This document shows positions 27,039 to 37,353 of a stretch of DNA of 64,000 bases, one piece after another. The stretch is from Oligoflexia bacterium (lineage in GTDB: Bacteria; Bdellovibrionota; Bdellovibrionia; Bdellovibrionales; Bdellovibrionaceae). Made by a program: the position numbers and the translations under genes. The notes beneath the pieces are model-generated. The model saw nothing but the letters and a program-made list of their open reading frames with translations. It did no database searches and was not told where the DNA came from. The DNA lies in the NCBI GenBank assembly GCA_016861345.1, contig BOLD01000007.1, positions 124,001 through 188,000 on the forward strand, written 5' to 3'. Positions within the stretch are counted from its first letter, which is position 1, and each line of letters starts with the position of its first letter.

Positions 27039-27944
27039 ATGACCTGGCTCAAACGAATTGGTCTTTTTATCGCGGTGAACGTTCTTGTTGTTCTCACCAT
27101 TTCCATTATTTTAAACGTCTTGGGTGTAAAGCCATACTTGACGGCTTACGGCTTGAACTATCAGGCACTCATTATTTTTTCATTGGTCTGGGGTATGGGT
27201 GGGGCCTTTATTTCACTTGCCATGTCTCGAGTTATGGCAAAGTGGATGATGGGCGTCCAAGTCATTTCACAGGACGATAGAGATCCGGCGCTCCGTGAGT
27301 TGGTGCAAATGGTTCATGAACTATCCCAAGCGGCTCAACTTCCAGCTCAGCCCGAAGTGGGTGTTTATGATTCTCCCGAAGTGAATGCCTTTGCCACAGG
27401 ACCATCAAAGTCAAGATCACTTGTGGCGGTTTCAACAGGCCTTCTTCGTCGAATGAATCGAGATGAGATTAGAGGGGTGCTCGGACACGAGGTCGCCCAT
27501 ATAGCTAATGGTGACATGGTCACAATGACTTTAATTCAGGGCGTGGTGAATGCTTTTGTGATGTTCCTGGCTCGTGCGATGGCCTATGCTTTGACAATGT
27601 CTCGTGGGCAAGATGGGGAAGAGCGGCAGGGGACTCCGATTTCATACTATGCGATTCAATTTGTTCTTGAAATGGTGTTTATGGTTCTGGGTTCAATGGT
27701 TGTGGCTTGGTTTTCTCGTTATCGAGAGTATCGAGCGGACGCTGGTGGGGCTCGCTTAGCTGGGCGAGGAAATATGATACAGGCACTTGAGGGATTAAAA
27801 CGCTCATTTGATGATATTGAGCCTTCAGCTCAACCATCAGTACAGGCCCTGAAAATTTCAAGTCGTCCGGGTGGGATCATGAGACTGTTTTCGACTCATC
27901 CTCCGCTTGAAGAGAGAATTGAAAGGTTGAAAAATTATTTATGA
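27039..27944 (+). CDS. htpX: membrane zinc metalloprotease HtpX
   Basis: The 301-residue M48-family protease has two N-terminal helices, the zinc motif HEVAH at 150-154, two further hydrophobic segments (about 160-180 and 205-225) and the third ligand region SRYREYRADAGGARLAG (Glu near 228). HtpX degrades damaged inner-membrane proteins at the cytoplasmic face. The chosen ATG is preceded by GGAGG six bases away; a TTG at 27027 is a poorer start. It overlaps the TerC-family gene by four bases, and the following genes are also membrane-related. Confidence 0.94.
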   Translation: MTWLKRIGLFIAVNVLVVLTISIILNVLGVKPYLTAYGLNYQALIIFSLVWGMGGAFISLAMSRVMAKWMMGVQVISQDDRDPALRELVQMVHELSQAAQLPAQPEVGVYDSPEVNAFATGPSKSRSLVAVSTGLLRRMNRDEIRGVLGHEVAHIANGDMVTMTLIQGVVNAFVMFLARAMAYALTMSRGQDGEERQGTPISYYAIQFVLEMVFMVLGSMVVAWFSRYREYRADAGGARLAGRGNMIQALEGLKRSFDDIEPSAQPSVQALKISSRPGGIMRLFSTHPPLEERIERLKNYL

Positions 27945-28894
27945 TGCAGATGATTTCAAATGTTTCAGTAGCTCCTGCTTGGCTGTGGATTTCATTTAGT
28001 ATTGGGATTTTGTTATTACTTTTAATTGACCTCAGTCTTTTTGGTAAAGGTAGTCATAAGGTCTCGCGCAAGGCAGCTTTAATTGAAAGTGGGATCTGGG
28101 TTGGTATTGCTCTAATTTTTAACTTCTGGTTTAGTGCTACCTATGGCAGTGAACTGGGATTAGAATTTCTCACTGGGTATTTAGTTGAGAAGAGCTTAAG
28201 CGTAGATAATCTCTTTGTGATCCTCTTAATCTTTGGTTCGTTCAGAATACCGGATCAATACCAGCATCGAGTTCTTTTTTATGGTGTTTTGGGCGCAATT
28301 GTTCTGAGAGCTTTTTTTATCATTATAGGGGCTCATCTGTTACACCTGTTTCACTGGGTTCTTTACATTTTTGGCGGTATATTGATTATCACAGCTATTA
28401 AGTTTTTACGTGAAACTGATGAGAAAATTGATGTTCAGGAGAATTGGGCAATTCGGTTGATGAGACGTTTTGTGCCAATCACAAAAGAGTTTCATGGAAA
28501 CCAGTTTTTCATTCATGAGAATGGTATTCGCAAAGCCACTCCTTTATTTTTAGCATTGATTGTTATTGAAGTGACAGATTTGATTTTTGCGGTGGATTCG
28601 ATACCTGCTGTTTTTGCCGTGACTCAAGATGCCTTTGTTGCCTTTGCTTCAAACATACTTGCTATCTTAGGGCTAAGAGCTCTCTACTTTGTTCTTGCCG
28701 ATTGGGTGGGTAAACTTCGGTATTTAAAGCCAGGATTAGCAGCCGTGCTTGGGTTTATTGGTGTAAAGATGCTCTTGATTGATTTTTTTAAAATTCCAAG
28801 TTGGATATCTTTACTTGTTATTTTCGCAATCTTAGTTACAGCAGGATTAAGCTCGTGGTACGTTGCACACCTAGAAGAGAAGAAACTTAAGTAG
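27941..28894 (+). CDS. TerC/Alx-family integral membrane protein
   Basis: The 317-residue protein has about nine helices. Family motifs visible are the acidic VEKSLSVDNLFVILLIF (about 79-95) and IVIEVTDLIFAVDSIPAVFAV (about 204-224), whose Asp and Glu residues are thought to bind metal. TerC/Alx proteins are linked to manganese export, to metallation of exported proteins and to tellurite resistance. The start overlaps the htpX stop (ATGA), so the two are coupled. Substrate assignment beyond the family is not possible. Confidence 0.9.
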   Translation: MMQMISNVSVAPAWLWISFSIGILLLLLIDLSLFGKGSHKVSRKAALIESGIWVGIALIFNFWFSATYGSELGLEFLTGYLVEKSLSVDNLFVILLIFGSFRIPDQYQHRVLFYGVLGAIVLRAFFIIIGAHLLHLFHWVLYIFGGILIITAIKFLRETDEKIDVQENWAIRLMRRFVPITKEFHGNQFFIHENGIRKATPLFLALIVIEVTDLIFAVDSIPAVFAVTQDAFVAFASNILAILGLRALYFVLADWVGKLRYLKPGLAAVLGFIGVKMLLIDFFKIPSWISLLVIFAILVTAGLSSWYVAHLEEKKLK

Positions 28895-28905
28895 GGATAA
28901 AATCA

Positions 28906-29478
28906 ATGGTCTCTGAAAAAATGCATGAGAAAATTCGAACCTACGTTCATGGGTTGCAGACCTATGCAGACCGCATTTGGTATCCACCAATGATAGGATT
29001 TTTAGCGGCGATTGATAATTTAGTTCTGATTATTCCCACGGATGGGATTCTGATTTCAAGCTCCATGCTGATTCCAAAACGTTGGCTTACGTTTGCCTTA
29101 AACGTTGCTATTGGGTCGACGCTCGGCGGACTTGTGCTGGCCAGTCTTGTCGAGTTTCACGGTCTGCCTTGGGTGTTGCAAATGTATCCTGGTGTAAATG
29201 AAACTCACATCTGGGCTTTTTGCGAAGAGTTTTTTCATCAGTATGGATTGTTGCTCGTGTTTATTGTTGCTTTGACTCCCTTTATTCAGCAGCCAGCTGT
29301 CATTCTTGCTGGCTTGGCAAACACATCACTACTGCAGTTGGTGACAGTTCTTTTTGTGGGTCGACTTATTAAGTTTTTAATTATGTCATATTTGGGCTCT
29401 CATGCACCACGACTTTTGAAAAAGCTATGGGGTTTAAAAGGGGAATTGAAAGATGCAGGAGTGCAAATAAAAGATTAA
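28906..29478 (+). CDS. YqaA/DedA-like (VTT domain) membrane protein
   Basis: The 190-residue protein has about four to five hydrophobic segments. The central part around residues 30-70 (LAAIDNLVLIIPTDGIL, then an AIGSTLGG turn) resembles small DedA/YqaA proteins of the SNARE-associated VTT group, which act in lipid scrambling or envelope homeostasis. It is separated by 11 bases from the TerC-family gene and has a TAGGGA ribosome site. The family call is from pattern only. Confidence 0.65.
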   Translation: MVSEKMHEKIRTYVHGLQTYADRIWYPPMIGFLAAIDNLVLIIPTDGILISSSMLIPKRWLTFALNVAIGSTLGGLVLASLVEFHGLPWVLQMYPGVNETHIWAFCEEFFHQYGLLLVFIVALTPFIQQPAVILAGLANTSLLQLVTVLFVGRLIKFLIMSYLGSHAPRLLKKLWGLKGELKDAGVQIKD

Positions 29479-29545
29479 GCGATGCTGCGTTATCATTGAA
29501 ATAAGAAGATTATAGAAAGGATCTGAGCTATCTCTAAGGACTGTG

Positions 29546-30946
29546 ATGAAGAATAAACTGACTGTATTATATTTATTTTTTTATCTCTTGGCGAATTTTT
29601 TTAGTTCTGAACTCTGGGCTTTAGAAGCAGTCAAAGCTGACAATCATTACAAGATCAAAAAAATTATTGCACTTCATTGGACTGGGCCCATTACTCCTGC
29701 GACTTATCAATATATTCAAGAAGGTTTAAAGAAGGTCAGTCAAGATAGTGCTTTATTAATCTCAATGAACACTCCTGGCGGACTTGTTTCAACGACAAAG
29801 GATATTTTGACTCTATTTGGAGAGAGTCAGGTTCCAATCATTGTTTGGGTTAATCCAGAGGGTGCTAGTGCGACAAGTGCTGGAGCAATCATCTCTGCTG
29901 GGGCCCATGTCTTATTGATGAGTGAGGGGAGCAATATCGGAGCTGCGACGCCTGTGCAGATCACTGGTGATTTAGAAAAAGAAAAATCTACTGATAAAAG
30001 CACAGAAAAATCTGGAGAGAAAACAGAGATGGTTAAAGACGCGGGACTGCGGGAAAAGGCTGTGAACGATCTTGTGGCTCTAGTGAAATCTTTGGCCCTA
30101 GCTCGTGGTCGAAATTCAGAAAAATTTGCTGACATGATTTCAAAGGCTTCCTCATTTCCTGCAAGAGAAGCTCTCCAAGAAAACTTGATTGATGCGATTG
30201 CCAACACAAGAGCTGAGGTGGAGATGAAAACGCATCAACGCCAGGTTTCGATTAAGGGGCAAGCTTTGACTTTGCAGGTAGATTCTCCCGTTTGGATTGA
30301 TTTTGAAATGAGCGTTGGCGAAAAGTGGCTCAACGTGCTGGCACATCCAAGCTTAGCTTATGTTTTATTTTTGATTGGTGCAGCTTTAATATATTTTGAA
30401 CTTCAGGCTCCTGGTGGTTTGATTGCTGGATCAATCGGTGCAATTTGTCTCTTGCTCAGTGGAATTGGATTTCAGGTTTTACCTTTGAACTATGGGGCCT
30501 TTGGTTTGATCCTCTTGTCATTTGTACTTTTTTTTCTTGAGATCTATATCACAAGTTACGGTCTTTTAACTTTGGCCGGATTAGCGGGTCTAATTACAGG
30601 ATCCTTATTTATTTTTCACACTAACGATGCTTACCTGAGTCTTTCGTATTCTATCATCGGCGCTGCTGTGGCAAGTATTGCCGTATTTTTATTGTTGGTG
30701 TTTTATGTGCTTATTCGTGATCGAAAAGTAAAGCACAAAGATCTCTTTAAAGAGCAAGTGGGTCGAGAGGCCGTGGTGGTCAATATTTTGGATCACAGTG
30801 AGGGGCGGTATTGGGTGCTGGTGAAAGTCGGAGGTGAAATGTGGAAAGCCACATCTCGACACCCGCACCGAATTGGCGATCACGTGGTGATTAAAGAAAA
30901 AAGTGAAGAGGGATTACATTTAATTATTTTGGATAAAGAATCTTAA
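29546..30946 (+). CDS. NfeD-family membrane serine protease
   Basis: The 466-residue protein has a signal peptide, a ClpP-fold protease domain and a C-terminal block of four or five helices followed by a small OB-fold (NfeD C-terminal domain, from about 395). The catalytic serine is probably in EGASATSAGAII (about 108-119), with an oxyanion turn at MNTPGGLVSTT. A low-complexity lysine/glutamate/serine insert (about 150-172) interrupts the protease domain. ATG 29546 lies five bases after AAGGA; GTG 29543 is too close. Known NfeD proteases cleave SPFH partners, and an SPFH gene follows after 14 bases. Confidence 0.88.
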   Translation: MKNKLTVLYLFFYLLANFFSSELWALEAVKADNHYKIKKIIALHWTGPITPATYQYIQEGLKKVSQDSALLISMNTPGGLVSTTKDILTLFGESQVPIIVWVNPEGASATSAGAIISAGAHVLLMSEGSNIGAATPVQITGDLEKEKSTDKSTEKSGEKTEMVKDAGLREKAVNDLVALVKSLALARGRNSEKFADMISKASSFPAREALQENLIDAIANTRAEVEMKTHQRQVSIKGQALTLQVDSPVWIDFEMSVGEKWLNVLAHPSLAYVLFLIGAALIYFELQAPGGLIAGSIGAICLLLSGIGFQVLPLNYGAFGLILLSFVLFFLEIYITSYGLLTLAGLAGLITGSLFIFHTNDAYLSLSYSIIGAAVASIAVFLLLVFYVLIRDRKVKHKDLFKEQVGREAVVVNILDHSEGRYWVLVKVGGEMWKATSRHPHRIGDHVVIKEKSEEGLHLIILDKES

Positions 30947-30960
30947 TGTGAGGAGTTTTT

Positions 30961-31707
30961 ATGTTATTTGACCAACCTATTTTTATATTTGTTGTCCTGT
31001 TTGGCGTTCTTCTTTTTAATAGTGTTAAAATTCTAAGGGAATACGAACGAGCGGTTGTTTTTCGACTGGGGCGATTTACTGGTGTGCGGGGGCCTGGTTT
31101 GATCATTCTAATTCCGGGGCTTGAGAAAATGGTTCGCACGGATTTACGAACGATCACAATGGATGTTCCTTCTCAAGATATTATTTCAAAAGACAACGTG
31201 ACTTTGAAAGTAAACGGAGTGGTTTACTTTCGTGTCAACAGCCCTGAGCGAGCAGTGATTTCAGTTGAAAACTTTTATGCAGCTACAGCTCAAATCGCTC
31301 AAACGACACTTCGTACGGTGATCGGTCAGTACGAGTTAGATGAAATTTTACAGCAAAGAGATAAAATCAATGCCAGTCTTCAAACCATTCTGGATGAGCA
31401 GACTGAGCCGTGGGGAATCAAGGTTTCTATTGTCGAGGTCAAGGCCATTGACCTTCCAATAGAAATGCAAAGAGCTATGGCTAAGCAGGCAGAGGCTCAG
31501 CGAGATAAACGGGCAAAAGTGATTTCAGCAGAGGGCGAGCTTGAGGCCGCAAAAAAATTAGCTGAGGCCGCTCGCATATTGGCAGAAGAACCAAACGCCA
31601 TCACACTTCGATATCTGGATACAATGAAAGAGATCAGCGGTGGTGCAGGGAATTCAACTACGTTCTTCCCTCTGCCGATTAATATTTTTGATAAATTATT
31701 GAAGTAG
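30961..31707 (+). CDS. SPFH/stomatin-like membrane protein (slipin)
   Basis: This 248-residue protein has one N-terminal membrane helix (3-20), an SPFH domain ([16 protein letters not shown] onward) and a C-terminal coiled-coil rich in Ala, Glu and Lys (about 175-215). It ends with a hydrophobic stretch ([13 protein letters not shown]) that NfeD-type proteases cut in known systems. These proteins form membrane microdomain scaffolds. The tight nfeD-SPFH pairing is the standard operon for this family. The end lies near the tRNA-Leu gene on the other strand. Confidence 0.92.
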   Translation: MLFDQPIFIFVVLFGVLLFNSVKILREYERAVVFRLGRFTGVRGPGLIILIPGLEKMVRTDLRTITMDVPSQDIISKDNVTLKVNGVVYFRVNSPERAVISVENFYAATAQIAQTTLRTVIGQYELDEILQQRDKINASLQTILDEQTEPWGIKVSIVEVKAIDLPIEMQRAMAKQAEAQRDKRAKVISAEGELEAAKKLAEAARILAEEPNAITLRYLDTMKEISGGAGNSTTFFPLPINIFDKLLK

Positions 31708-31726
31708 AAGTGAAAGAGGTAGGGGT

Positions 31727-31811
31727 TGGTGCGCAAGGAGGGACTCGAACCCTCAAGCCGTAAGGCATACGCCCCTCAAACGTACGTGTATACCAATTCC
31801 ACCACTTGCGC
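31727..31811 (-). tRNA. tRNA-Leu (anticodon GAG)
   Basis: Read on the minus strand it folds as a type II tRNA: a GCGCAAG/CTTGCGC acceptor stem, a D arm, an anticodon loop TTGAGGG with GAG at the anticodon, a long variable arm (TGCCTTACGGCT region) and a TTCGAGTC T loop. CCA is encoded at the 3' end. It decodes CUC and CUU. It is convergent with the SPFH gene and followed by no clear terminator. Confidence 0.93.
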
Positions 31812-32153
31812 GTTATTATGGGATATCTAAGGCCTGATGGGGCTTAAAGTCAACCTATTCGATCTGGACTTATCAAGAATCCTTATTCTCGGTATCAAAA
31901 CAAATCCTTAACCCTCTTTTCTGCTCGTTTTGTCATCAGTACAAGAGGGCAGGATGCTCTCAAAAGATAAAAGGGGGGCTGAGGCTAGGATGGCCAAGGT
32001 CGCCAACGTAGATGAAGTAAATAGTGTTTGTGATAGTCGTTTTCCTCCAATTTGTGTGTAGATCGGTTGAGGTTTGGTGGTTCCCTTAATCGGTCGGCGG
32101 GGCCTTGTGCCCCGCTTGTTTTTTTTCCAGTATCTGTTAAGACTTTGCCCTTC
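31812..32153 (+). other. non-coding leader region upstream of queA
   Basis: No supported gene lies in this 342-base gap. It should contain the promoter of tRNA-Leu (minus) and that of queA (plus). A G-rich segment (GGGGGGC at about 31973) could pair imperfectly with the 3' arm of the terminator at 32097-32126, giving a possible alternative fold. An in-frame extension of queA to 32052 exists but has no good ribosome site and would be translated through the terminator hairpin, so I treat it as untranslated. Confidence 0.45.
32097..32126 (+). terminator. intrinsic terminator 27 bases before queA
   Basis: GCGGGGC and GCCCCGC arms with a five-base loop (CTTGT) are followed by TTG and eight T residues. 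This is a textbook Rho-independent terminator on the queA strand with no complete gene upstream on that strand closer than the SPFH gene. It either ends a small RNA or acts as an attenuator of the queA operon. Confidence 0.88.
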
Positions 32154-33170
32154 ATGAAAACTTCCGATCTTGATTACTCTTTTCCAGAAGAATTAATTGC
32201 GACAGAGCCTGCTCGTCCGTCTCGGGTTTTGTGGGTCCAGGATGGCCAGCCTGCTGAGATCACTTTGGATGAGGTCATTTCGCGAATCCCTGCTGGCGAT
32301 GTTCTGGTGGTGAATGATACCCAGGTGTTAAAGCGCCGGGTTTTTGCAGGAGATCTGGAAATTCTTTTTTTAAAAAATCTTGGTCAGAATCGGTGGGAGG
32401 TTCTTTTTCCCTCTCGCAAATATGCCGTTGGCTCTGTGATTGATCTCCCGCTGGGGGTTCAGATGACACTTGTGCAAAAGGGGCGGCCCCAGGTGGTCCA
32501 GGTCTCTGAGAATTTGACCGAGGATTATTTTTCTCAGGTGGGGGAGCTTCCGCTGCCTCCCTACATTCAAAAAGCCAGAGACCAGCGCCATACGGTGAAA
32601 ACAGATGAGACTTGGTATCAAACCGCCTGGGCTCAAAAACCAGGGAGCTTTGCTGCTCCGACAGCAAGCCTGCATTTTTCTGCTGGTCAAATTCAGAGTT
32701 TAAAAAAACGAGGAGTCCATATTTGTGAAATCACACTTCATGTGGGGTTAGGGACTTTTCTTCCAGTAACGGTTGAAGATTTAGATCTTCATGAGATGCA
32801 CGAAGAGTATGTTGAAATCAGCCCTGAGACAGTTGCAACAGTAAATGGGGTTCTTCAGCGGGGTGGTCATGTCTGGGCTATGGGGACCACGGTGACCAGG
32901 GCTCTAGAGAGTATGGGGAGCGGTGTTTTAGCTCCAGATGACCAAGGTGGTTATCGAGGATGGACCAGGATTTTGATTCAACCGGGATATGAGTGGAAGA
33001 TCGTCAGTCGACTTTTGACAAACTTTCACCAGCCCCAGTCCACTTTGCTGGCTTTAGTGGCAGGATTTAGTGGACTAAAATTAGTGAAACAGGTTTATCA
33101 ATATGCTATTGAAAAGCGTTTTCGGTTATTCAGTTACGGGGATTTGTCAGTTTGGATTCGGTCAGAGTGA
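32154..33170 (+). CDS. queA: QueA, S-adenosylmethionine:tRNA ribosyltransferase-isomerase
   Basis: QueA transfers the ribosyl group of S-adenosylmethionine to preQ1-modified tRNA, making epoxyqueuosine at position 34 of GUN anticodons. From ATG 32154 the product has 338 residues. Landmarks are SDLDYSFPEELIA at the start, VVNDTQVLKRR (about 54-64) and the long conserved AAPTASLHFSAG (about 167-178). Also visible are HVGLGTFLPV and the C-terminal TNFHQPQSTLLALVAGFSG. It heads a cluster with tgt and, further down, queC. Confidence 0.96.
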   Translation: MKTSDLDYSFPEELIATEPARPSRVLWVQDGQPAEITLDEVISRIPAGDVLVVNDTQVLKRRVFAGDLEILFLKNLGQNRWEVLFPSRKYAVGSVIDLPLGVQMTLVQKGRPQVVQVSENLTEDYFSQVGELPLPPYIQKARDQRHTVKTDETWYQTAWAQKPGSFAAPTASLHFSAGQIQSLKKRGVHICEITLHVGLGTFLPVTVEDLDLHEMHEEYVEISPETVATVNGVLQRGGHVWAMGTTVTRALESMGSGVLAPDDQGGYRGWTRILIQPGYEWKIVSRLLTNFHQPQSTLLALVAGFSGLKLVKQVYQYAIEKRFRLFSYGDLSVWIRSE

Positions 33171-33203
33171 GAGCCATTATTTTGACTGTTATTTTGAAGG
33201 TGA

Positions 33204-34334
<1,131 letters not shown>

Positions 34335-34403
34335 GTATTGATTCCTCTAAGGAAAAATGGTCAGGTTTATTGCTAACTTTGATCGATTCGAGGAGGTTTC
34401 ATC

Positions 34404-34706
34404 GTGAATCCAGCGCAACAGCCGTCTGTTATTGAAATGTTTTTGCCTTTTGTTTTTATTTTCGGAATTTTCTATCTTTTTGTGATCCGTCCTCAAGGTA
34501 AGAAAATGAAAGAACACGACAAGTTTGTGAACGAGCTTAAGCGTGGTGACGCTGTTGTCACAAACAGTGGAATTCTGGGAACGATTGATGGGATGACGGA
34601 TCAGTTTGTCACGCTTGAGGTGGCAGACGGTGTAAAGATCAAAATGCTGAAAAAGCAAATCGCAGGCTCTCAAGCAGCATTTTTACAACAAGAACAAAAG
34701 AAGTAA
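34404..34706 (+). CDS. yajC: YajC, SecDF-associated preprotein translocase subunit
   Basis: The 100-residue protein has one N-terminal membrane helix (about 10-28) followed by RPQGKKMKEHDKFVNELKRGD, the YajC signature, and a cytoplasmic domain. The GTG start at 34404 has a strong GAGGAGG about seven bases upstream. YajC forms a complex with SecD and SecF and supports protein export. The tgt-yajC-secD-secF order is widely conserved. Confidence 0.96.
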   Translation: MNPAQQPSVIEMFLPFVFIFGIFYLFVIRPQGKKMKEHDKFVNELKRGDAVVTNSGILGTIDGMTDQFVTLEVADGVKIKMLKKQIAGSQAAFLQQEQKK

Positions 34707-34721
34707 GAGGGGATTGACATC

Positions 34722-36401
34722 ATGGAAGGATATCGACTGCGTTCGATCTTGGCAATTTTAGGATTATTGATGGCGATTGTTTGGGTTGCTCCAAACGTGA
34801 TCAACGTTGAAAAAATGTGGTGGCCGTCAAAACAAAAGCTGAACTACGGTCTGGACATTCAGGGCGGGTTACATCTTGTTATGGGTGTTGATGTCGCGGG
34901 TGTTGTCAGTGAGAGCACGAATCGGATAACGGGTGTTCTGAAGGCGGAGCTTGATCGTGAAAACATTCCTGTGACCGAGGTGAAAGCTTCAAAGCCTACT
35001 GAGGGCGAGCTTGAAATCGTCACAACAGAGAAAGACAAGGCTGCAAAGTGGATCGAGGATCGATATTCCACAATGCTGCAGAAGATGTCAGACTCGGGAG
35101 ATCGCCTGACTTATCGTTATTATGATGCCTACATGAATGATTTTAAAAATAAGGTTATTCAACAGGCTATAGAAACAATTCGAAATCGTATTGACGAATT
35201 CGGTGTTGCCGAACCAAGCATTTCTCAGCAAGGTTCAGATCGAATCCTGGTTCAGCTTCCGGGGATGGCCGATGCGGAAAAAGCAAAGGCTTTAATTAAC
35301 ACAGCTGCAAAGCTTGATTTCATGATGGTAGAAGATGTTAACCCTGCTGAAATTCAGAAAATGATTGATGATGCTGAGAAGGCTGGAAATTACTCTATTT
35401 CAACACTGAAATATTCTGAGTATGTTGCGCGTTTGAACAAAGATCTGACCGGCAAAATACCAGAGAAAACAATGGTTCTTTTTGAAAAAGCGGATAATGC
35501 TCCAACCCTTGAAGCAGGAAGAATTCCTTTCGTTGTGCGAACGGACACAAATTTAGGTGGAGATGCTTTAAGTGACGCTTTTGTGAGCTTTAATGAATAT
35601 GGAGCGCCAGAGGTTGCTCTTCGATTTAACTCGATGGGTGCGAATGCATTTAAAAATATCACAGGCGCTAATATCGGTAAAAGAATGGCCGTTGTTTTGG
35701 ATAAAGTTGTAAAAACTGCGCCGAATATCCAAACTCAAATTGGTAATGGACAGGCTGTGATCACTTTAGGTGGTGGTCGTGATCGTGAGAAGACTTTAGA
35801 GGAAGCGAAGATGATTTCCACTGCGCTTCGTGCAGGCGCCTTGCCAGCAAGTCTTGAGCAATTAGAAGAGCGCCGAATTGGACCGTCCTTAGGTGCGGAC
35901 TCGATTAAGAAGGCTCAATTCGCAAGTTGGATTGGTGCGATTGCGATTTTGATCTTTATGCTTCTTCGTTATCGAACAATGGGCTTGGTGGCCGACATTT
36001 CTCTTGCGGTAAATATCCTTTCTGTGTTTGCACTTTTGACCTCCCTAGGGGCAACTTTAACTTTGCCAGGTATTGCAGGAATTGCTCTGACTGTTGGCTT
36101 TGCCATCGACGCCAATGTCTTGATTAATGAACGAATGCGAGAAGAGATTCGTAAGGGATCAGGTTTTAATTTGGCAGTGAAAGAGGGTTATCATAGAGCT
36201 ATGTCCGCAATTATGGATGCTAATATCACCGTTGCAGCAACTGCCGTTGTGCTTTTGTACTTTGGAACGGGTCCTGTGCGTGGTTTTGCGGTAACTCTTT
36301 TGATTGGTATTGTGACAACACTTTTTGCAAACGTATTTGTTTCCAAAGTATTAGTGGATACTTTAGTTCACAAATTCGGCATGAAGAAACTTTCTGTTTA
36401 A
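34722..36401 (+). CDS. secD: SecD, proton-motive-force-driven export factor
   Basis: The 559-residue RND-fold protein has one N-terminal helix (7-25), a large periplasmic P1 region beginning with the D1 motif LNYGLDIQGGLHLVMGVD (about 40-57) and a second periplasmic base. Five C-terminal helices carry GFAIDANVLINERMREE (about 463-479), where the conserved Asp serves proton coupling. Together with SecF it pulls translocating proteins out of SecYEG. The size is between the shorter Gram-positive and longer enterobacterial forms. Confidence 0.97.
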   Translation: MEGYRLRSILAILGLLMAIVWVAPNVINVEKMWWPSKQKLNYGLDIQGGLHLVMGVDVAGVVSESTNRITGVLKAELDRENIPVTEVKASKPTEGELEIVTTEKDKAAKWIEDRYSTMLQKMSDSGDRLTYRYYDAYMNDFKNKVIQQAIETIRNRIDEFGVAEPSISQQGSDRILVQLPGMADAEKAKALINTAAKLDFMMVEDVNPAEIQKMIDDAEKAGNYSISTLKYSEYVARLNKDLTGKIPEKTMVLFEKADNAPTLEAGRIPFVVRTDTNLGGDALSDAFVSFNEYGAPEVALRFNSMGANAFKNITGANIGKRMAVVLDKVVKTAPNIQTQIGNGQAVITLGGGRDREKTLEEAKMISTALRAGALPASLEQLEERRIGPSLGADSIKKAQFASWIGAIAILIFMLLRYRTMGLVADISLAVNILSVFALLTSLGATLTLPGIAGIALTVGFAIDANVLINERMREEIRKGSGFNLAVKEGYHRAMSAIMDANITVAATAVVLLYFGTGPVRGFAVTLLIGIVTTLFANVFVSKVLVDTLVHKFGMKKLSV

Positions 36402-36407
36402 GGTGGG

Positions 36408-37340
36408 ATGGAAATGAAAAACGAAGGATCTGGAAAATTTGATTTTGTAGGAAAGATTGGTTTGTTTGGCGGAATTTCGGTTGCTTTGGTTGCCGTATCA
36501 CTTATTTATTTGGCGGTGCGAGGCTTGACGTACGGAATTGATTTCGCCGGCGGAACTGAAATACAGGTAAAGTTTGAAGGACAGGTGGGGATTGAAAATG
36601 TTCGTTCAATGTCCGAAAAGCTTGGGCTGACGAATGTTCATGTTCAGGGTTTTGGTGAGCAAAACGAGTTCATTATTCGGTTCCAGTCTGAGCAAGGAAA
36701 AACTGATAAGGAAACAAATGATCGTCAGAATGCTGCCGTGGCCAAGCTTAAAGAGGCCATTAATACGGAACTTGGAGCTGCCAAACCTGATATCCGACGA
36801 GTGGACTCAGTTGGACCCCAGGTCGGATCAGATCTGAAGCGAAGCGGGTTGTTGGCTATATTTTACAGCCTTCTTGTTATTCTCATCTATGTGGGGCTTC
36901 GATTTGACTATAACTATGCACCGGGCGCGGTTCTTTGTTTGGCTCATGATGCAATTATCACAATGGGTATTTTTGTTTTTGTTGGGAAAGAAGTGAATAT
37001 TTCTATTCTGGCGGCAATTTTGACACTGATTGGATATTCTTTGAATGATACCATCGTCGTTTTTGACCGAATTCGAGAAACTGAACATCTATATCAAGAC
37101 AAAGGTATCCGTTTTGTTATTAATAAAGCGATTAATGATATGTTTGAGCGTACGCTGATCACATCAGGAACGGTGTTTACTTCTGCGGCAGCTCTCTATG
37201 TGTTTGCGGGTGGTACGGTTTCAGATATTGCTTTTGCTCTTTGTGTTGGAATTCTTTTTGGTACGTACTCATCTATCTACGTGGCAGCTCCTTCGATTTT
37301 ATTGATGGAAAAATTAAAGCTGGTTAAACGAGCAGCTTAA
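36408..37340 (+). CDS. secF: SecF, export factor partner of SecD
   Basis: The 310-residue protein has six helices and a small periplasmic domain. It shows the SecF version of the family motif, LTYGIDFAGGTEIQVKF (about 43-59). Later come VDSVGPQVGSDL (about 134) and the helix 4 motif IGYSLNDTIVVFDRIRE (about 207-223) with the proton-relay Asp/Arg residues. It begins six bases after secD and forms a heterodimer with it. Confidence 0.97.
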   Translation: MEMKNEGSGKFDFVGKIGLFGGISVALVAVSLIYLAVRGLTYGIDFAGGTEIQVKFEGQVGIENVRSMSEKLGLTNVHVQGFGEQNEFIIRFQSEQGKTDKETNDRQNAAVAKLKEAINTELGAAKPDIRRVDSVGPQVGSDLKRSGLLAIFYSLLVILIYVGLRFDYNYAPGAVLCLAHDAIITMGIFVFVGKEVNISILAAILTLIGYSLNDTIVVFDRIRETEHLYQDKGIRFVINKAINDMFERTLITSGTVFTSAAALYVFAGGTVSDIAFALCVGILFGTYSSIYVAAPSILLMEKLKLVKRAA

Positions 37341-37353
37341 GTTAGGATTAACT

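Noticed and set aside
29827-30207. A 126-codon open frame on the minus strand inside nfeD
   Set aside because: It mirrors the strongly conserved NfeD protease domain and has no start signal of its own.
31850-32127. Possible SRP, 6S, tmRNA or preQ1 riboswitch before queA
   Set aside because: None of the conserved sequence signatures of these RNAs is visible; only the terminator is supported, so no named RNA is claimed.
32052-32153. N-terminal extension of queA in frame from 32052
   Set aside because: It would be translated through the terminator hairpin, lacks a ribosome site and is not part of known QueA proteins; ATG 32154 fits the family.
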